This document shows positions 60,548 through 64,000 of a DNA stretch of 64,000 bases, in pieces. The stretch lies in the NCBI GenBank assembly GCA_024742415.1, contig JANSYN010000005.1, positions 1 through 64,000 of the forward strand, read 5' to 3'. The DNA comes from Gammaproteobacteria bacterium. GTDB taxonomy: Bacteria > Pseudomonadota > Gammaproteobacteria > Pseudomonadales > Halieaceae. The notes below the pieces were generated by a model. The model searched no databases, was not told the DNA's origin, and saw only the letters and a program-made list of their open reading frames with translations. The position numbers and the translations under genes were made by a program. How positions within the stretch are numbered: the stretch's first letter is position 1; each line of letters opens with the position of its first letter.

Positions 60548-61381
60548 CTAGACCGCGACCGGCGCAGCAATATGCGCGTGCGGGTTGTACCCTTGAACTT
60601 CAAAATCTTCAAAGCGGTAGTCGTAAATCGTGTCCGGCTTGCGCTTGATAACCAGCCGAGGCAGAGCACGCGGCGCACGGGAGAGCTGCTCAGCAACCTG
60701 ATCAAGATGATTGGTATAAATGTGCGAGTCACCCGTGGTAATGATGATCTCACCCGGTTCCAGATCACACTGCTGGGCCAGCATGTGCGTCAGCAACGCA
60801 AGACTTGCCATGTTGTAGGGCAGGCCAAGAAACGAGTCACTGGACCGGATCAGCAACTGCGACGATAGCCGCCCGTTAGCGACATAAAACTGGTACAGCA
60901 GATGGCAGGGAGGCAGCGCCATACGGCCTGCCTTCACGTTCTCCTGTGGGCTGAGGCGCTCATCGGGCAGGTACTCAACGTTCCAGCCGTGAAACAGAAT
61001 GCGCCGGCTGTCCGGGTTGTTGCGCAGGCAGTCCACCACGTAATCAATCTGGTTGAGCGTGCCGCCATCGCGCGTTGGCCAGGCCGTCCACTGCGCGCCG
61101 TAGATAGGGCCGAGGTCACCTTCCTCGGTGGCCCACTCATCCCATATCGATACGCCGTTTTCTTTTAACCAGCGGGTGTTGGTGTCGCCATTGAGAAACC
61201 AGATCAGCTCGTTGACGATGCTCTTCAGGTGCAGTTTTTTGGTCGTGAGAAGCGGGAAGCCCTCGGCCAGGTCGTGCCGGAACTGGCGCGCAAACACCGA
61301 GATCGTGCCGGTCCCCGTGCGATCACCCTTGCGCACGCCATTGTCGAGAATGTCTTGTAGCAGTTCGAGATATTGCTTCAT
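60548..61381 (-). CDS. thyA: Thymidylate synthase
   Basis: A 277-residue enzyme with [37 protein letters not shown] (catalytic Cys in PPCH), [16 protein letters not shown] and IYTNHLDQV. It converts dUMP to dTMP with methylene-tetrahydrofolate. It overlaps lgt by four bases, and folA follows. This lgt-thyA-folA order is typical of gammaproteobacteria such as Pseudomonas relatives. Confidence 0.95.
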   Translation of the reverse strand: MKQYLELLQDILDNGVRKGDRTGTGTISVFARQFRHDLAEGFPLLTTKKLHLKSIVNELIWFLNGDTNTRWLKENGVSIWDEWATEEGDLGPIYGAQWTAWPTRDGGTLNQIDYVVDCLRNNPDSRRILFHGWNVEYLPDERLSPQENVKAGRMALPPCHLLYQFYVANGRLSSQLLIRSSDSFLGLPYNMASLALLTHMLAQQCDLEPGEIIITTGDSHIYTNHLDQVAEQLSRAPRALPRLVIKRKPDTIYDYRFEDFEVQGYNPHAHIAAPVAV

Positions 61382-62202
61382 TTATTACGCTTACCTGTAC
61401 TTTTTTGCGCTGAGGCCGCAGCCACTCCCCGATAGGAGGACCACAACAGATACGCCCCCAGGGCAATCATGGGCAGGCACAGCAGTTGTCCGCGCGTCAT
61501 CCAGCCCAGGACCAGGTGCTGGATATGACCGTCGGGCTCCCGGAAGAACTCCACGAAAAAACGCAGGCAACCATAGCTCAGTGCAAACACACCAGACACC
61601 GCCCACACCGGACGTTCGCGCCGTGAGTAAACCAGCATGATAACCAGTAGCAGCACACCCTCAAGGGCAAACTGGTAGAGCTGCGACGGGTGACGTGCCA
61701 TCTGCAGGGGATCTGCAGGAAACACCATCGCCCAGGGCACGTCTGTTGGGCGCCCCCAAAGCTCCTGCCCGATAAAGTTGCCAAGGCGACCCAGCCCCAG
61801 GCCAACGGGCACCAGTGGTGCTACGAAGTCCATCAGGGAACCAAAGTTGATGTCGTGGCGCCGGCCAAACAGGAACATCGCCAGGAGTACACCCAAAAAG
61901 CCGCCATGGAAGGACATACCGCCTTCCCAAACGCGCAGCAGCCACATGGGGTCCTGGGCAATCTTGTCGGCGCCGTAAAAAATTGAATAGCCGAACCGGC
62001 CACCGAGAATAATCCCCAGCGCCGCGAAGAAAATGAGGTCGTCCAGCTGCTCGCGGCGCACAGGCGACCACGCGCGCCGACAGTGCCGCGTTGCCATCCA
62101 CCAGGCGATGCCTATGCCTGCCAGATACGCCAACCCATACCAGTGGACTTTTATCGGCCCCAGAGCAAGGGCAACCGGGTCTATTTCGGGATAGGGCAGC
62201 AT
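61378..62202 (-). CDS. lgt: Prolipoprotein diacylglyceryl transferase
   Basis: A 274-residue membrane enzyme with about seven helices. It has [13 protein letters not shown] (Lgt signature His) and [21 protein letters not shown], with the catalytic Arg and invariant residues, plus AYLLWSSYR near the end. It attaches diacylglyceryl to the lipobox Cys of prolipoproteins, of which several occur in this window. The start ATG overlaps nothing upstream; the stop overlaps thyA. Confidence 0.95.
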   Translation of the reverse strand: MLPYPEIDPVALALGPIKVHWYGLAYLAGIGIAWWMATRHCRRAWSPVRREQLDDLIFFAALGIILGGRFGYSIFYGADKIAQDPMWLLRVWEGGMSFHGGFLGVLLAMFLFGRRHDINFGSLMDFVAPLVPVGLGLGRLGNFIGQELWGRPTDVPWAMVFPADPLQMARHPSQLYQFALEGVLLLVIMLVYSRRERPVWAVSGVFALSYGCLRFFVEFFREPDGHIQHLVLGWMTRGQLLCLPMIALGAYLLWSSYRGVAAASAQKSTGKRNK

Positions 62203-62402
62203 GGGTGTATTGCGCTAATCCTTTGCGTTGGGCTTAAGAGCAAGTAGAGTGCGATGCGAGGCGATGTCGATTCAACACTGTTACGCAAGACGTAGCAGCG
62301 GGTCAGGTACCCTCGCGACGACGCTGGAGTATAAGCCACAATTATCATGTAGCGGTAAATCATGCACAAATCTTTCGCGCCAGCGGCGCAGAGCAGTCGA
62401 TC

Positions 62403-63179
62403 ATGTGTCTTATTATCTTCGCGCACCAGGTAAGCGCGCAGTTCCCCCTGGTGGTCGCGGCCAATCGCGATGAGTTCCATGAACGGCCCACCGCACCGAG
62501 TGCGTTCTGGCAGGAACACCCGCAAGTGCTTGCCGGGCGCGACCTCGAGCTGGGCGGAACCTGGCTGGGCACGACACGCACGGGGCGCTTTGCGGCCGTC
62601 ACCAACTTTCGCGACCCGGATCGCACAGCGCCTGCGCCATGCTCACGCGGCGCGCTGCCGCTGGACTTCCTGCTAGGCACCGCGTCACCACAGCGCTACC
62701 TGCAGGCTGTGGCGCAGCGCGCCCATCAGTATGCAGGGTTTAATCTGCTGGTCGGCACGGGCGATGCGCTGTGGTACCTCAGCAACAGCCCCGGCGAACA
62801 ACCGCAGCCACTGGCTCCGGGGATTTACGGACTGAGCAATGCGCGCCTGGACACACCCTGGCCGAAGGCCGAGAAAGGTAAAGCCAAGCTGATGCAACTG
62901 ATGGATGCCGCCGAACTGTCCCACGAGTCGCTGGCCGAGGTCGTTGCGGATCAGGCACTGGCTGAACGGTCTGCCGCAGACGCGGCGCCGGTGATATCAC
63001 AGATGGACCATTTGCTTTCCGGGCAATTTATTGTGGGGCCGCACTATGGTACCCGCTGCACCACCACGCTTTGGAAGACCGCACAGTCGCAACTCCACTG
63101 GCAGGAGCTCAGCTTCGACGCCGAAGGACAGGCCAGTCACTGCCAGCGCCAAACGTTTAGGCTCTCTGCCAAGACCTGA
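62403..63179 (+). CDS. NRDE (TANGO2-like) family protein
   Basis: A 258-residue protein starting MCLIIFAH and with ANRDEFHERPTAP (the NRDE name motif) and GTWLGTTRTGRFAAVTNFRDP near residue 57. These define the NRDE/TANGO2 family of the N-terminal-nucleophile type, with Cys2 as the likely nucleophile after Met removal. The human relative is linked to haem or lipid handling, but the bacterial role is unknown. It is divergent from lgt across 200 bases. Confidence 0.88.
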   Translation: MCLIIFAHQVSAQFPLVVAANRDEFHERPTAPSAFWQEHPQVLAGRDLELGGTWLGTTRTGRFAAVTNFRDPDRTAPAPCSRGALPLDFLLGTASPQRYLQAVAQRAHQYAGFNLLVGTGDALWYLSNSPGEQPQPLAPGIYGLSNARLDTPWPKAEKGKAKLMQLMDAAELSHESLAEVVADQALAERSAADAAPVISQMDHLLSGQFIVGPHYGTRCTTTLWKTAQSQLHWQELSFDAEGQASHCQRQTFRLSAKT

Positions 63180-63187
63180 GCAACGGT

Positions 63188-64000
63188 TCAGGCCACCGGA
63201 GCGTGCACAAAATTGCCCATGCCGTGCGCTTTGAGAAACTCGGACAACTTGCTGTATACCTCGGACGAGCGCTCCATCTCCATTACCTCGTCCAACAGCT
63301 GGCGGGCCTCGTCAACGCGCACGTTGCACAGCGCTTTTTTCACCCGCAACAGGCTTGTGGAATTCATCGACAACACGTCGTAGCCCATTGCCAACAGCAA
63401 TACCGCTGCACCGGGATCACCGGCAAGTTCCCCACAGATGCCGATAGGCACGCCCTGCTCGGTACTCTTTTGGGCTACCGTGCGCAGCGCACTTAGCACC
63501 GCCGGGTGCAATGAATGGTAGAGCTCCGCCACGCGCGCGTTGTTCCTGTCTACCGCAAGCAGGTACTGCGTGAGATCGTTACTACCCACTGACATGAAAT
63601 CAACCCGCCGGGCCAGCGCCGATGCCTGGTACACAGCGGCAGGCACCTCTACCATCACCCCGATGGGAGGCAGCTCCAGGTCTGTTCCCTCCTGCACGAT
63701 CTCGCGATGACAGCGGTGTATCAGCGCCATGGCTTCGTCGAGCTCATCGACGTTGCAGATCATTGGCAGCATGATGCGCAAATTGCCCAGGCCCTGGTTG
63801 GCTTTGAGCATGGCGCGGATCTGCGCCAGGAAGATTTCCGGATGATCCAGCGTCACACGAATACCACGCCAGCCGAGAAAGGGGTTGTCTTCCTCGATCG
63901 GGAAATAAGGCAGGGCTTTATCGCCACCGATATCCAGTGTGCGCATGGTCACCGGGCGTGGCGCAAAGGCCTCGAGCTGGCTGCGATAAATCTGTCGCTG
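63188..64000 (-). CDS. ptsP: PtsP, PEP-protein phosphotransferase (EI-Ntr), 3' part
   Basis: The frame runs to the right window edge and is cut at its 5' side. The 270 visible residues are the C-terminal PEP-binding domain of EI-type proteins. They include VTMRTLDIGGDKALPYFPIEEDNPFLGWRGIR, FMSVGSNDLTQYLLAVDRNN, and GICGELAGDP with the catalytic Cys. It starts the nitrogen-related phosphotransferase chain (EI-Ntr to NPr to EIIA-Ntr). The missing part, to the right, would include the GAF and His-carrying domains. It is convergent with the NRDE gene, 8 bases apart. Confidence 0.93.
   Translation of the reverse strand, partial: QRQIYRSQLEAFAPRPVTMRTLDIGGDKALPYFPIEEDNPFLGWRGIRVTLDHPEIFLAQIRAMLKANQGLGNLRIMLPMICNVDELDEAMALIHRCHREIVQEGTDLELPPIGVMVEVPAAVYQASALARRVDFMSVGSNDLTQYLLAVDRNNARVAELYHSLHPAVLSALRTVAQKSTEQGVPIGICGELAGDPGAAVLLLAMGYDVLSMNSTSLLRVKKALCNVRVDEARQLLDEVMEMERSSEVYSKLSEFLKAHGMGNFVHAPVA

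Overview
The window is a GC-rich stretch of a bacterial chromosome. It looks like a marine gammaproteobacterium, and I would guess the Cellvibrionales/Halieaceae neighbourhood. The clues are the gammaproteobacterial order ptsP / lgt-thyA-folA, a Vibrio-type TonB2 locus (DUF3450, TtpC, ExbB, ExbD, TonB, TPR), a bd-type oxidase, an exosortase of the XrtH type, and many acyl-CoA and steroid-type catabolic genes. The taxonomic guess is inference; there is no rRNA gene or other decisive marker. No tRNA, rRNA, CRISPR array, integrase or transposase was found.

Region by region. (1) 1-3.55 kb: an AT-richer mosaic of small orphan genes and gene fragments. One good integron-type attC site lies between a small membrane protein and a cupin. 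A truncated M28-peptidase-like start, a pectinacetylesterase-like lipoprotein, an ABM-domain protein and the decayed tail of a VOC protein follow. (2) 3.6-12.6 kb: a catabolic island with iron alcohol dehydrogenase, MFS carrier, acetoacetate-decarboxylase-like protein, SDR, KshA-like Rieske oxygenase and amidohydrolase, all leftward. A divergent TetR regulator and an alpha-methylacyl-CoA racemase face them across a palindromic operator candidate. (3) 12.6-16.1 kb: PilZ protein, quinone oxidoreductase, an exactly periodic 25-bp hairpin repeat array, and a sulfatase. (4) 16.3-25.7 kb: an exported subtilase, an MltF-like transglycosylase, a coupled DUF3604/alkyl-sulfatase-like pair, and an AlgP/histone-H1-like protein. 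(5) 26.1-30.5 kb: zinc-ribbon protein, glutathione reductase, TSUP permease, exosortase H with its companion membrane protein, and a deazaflavin/FMN-type protein.

(6) 30.5-41.8 kb: an enoyl-CoA hydratase, cytochrome bd oxidase (cydAB, short Q-loop type), and a valine-type catabolic operon. In that operon the first gene is a CoA-acylating aldehyde dehydrogenase of the SauS/AdhE type, not ordinary MmsA. A divergent AraC regulator has a perfect inverted repeat in front of it, and a LysR regulator is convergent with it. (7) 42-49.1 kb: DUF4136 lipoprotein, a hydroxyacid dehydrogenase/HIT/SDR/UbiX group, an NTF2-like protein, a coniferyl-aldehyde-type dehydrogenase, and a VOC protein. (8) 49.2-54.4 kb: periplasmic binding protein, GDPD, YjbR-like protein, pyruvate kinase, glucokinase, and a cold-shock protein with a strong terminator. 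(9) 54.6-59.8 kb: the six-gene TonB2/TtpC energy-transduction operon. (10) 60-64 kb: folA-thyA-lgt, an NRDE-family protein, and the 3' part of ptsP.

The most unusual structure is the 14.26-14.46 kb array. Seven in-register 25-bp units, plus one decayed unit, each encode a small stem-loop, and one copy carries a compensatory base-pair change. Several other gene ends carry short tandem duplications: 15 bp at the racemase stop, 13 bp at the cydB stop, and 12- and 13-bp arrays after the DUF4136 gene. This suggests a local habit of slippage-type duplication at 3' ends.
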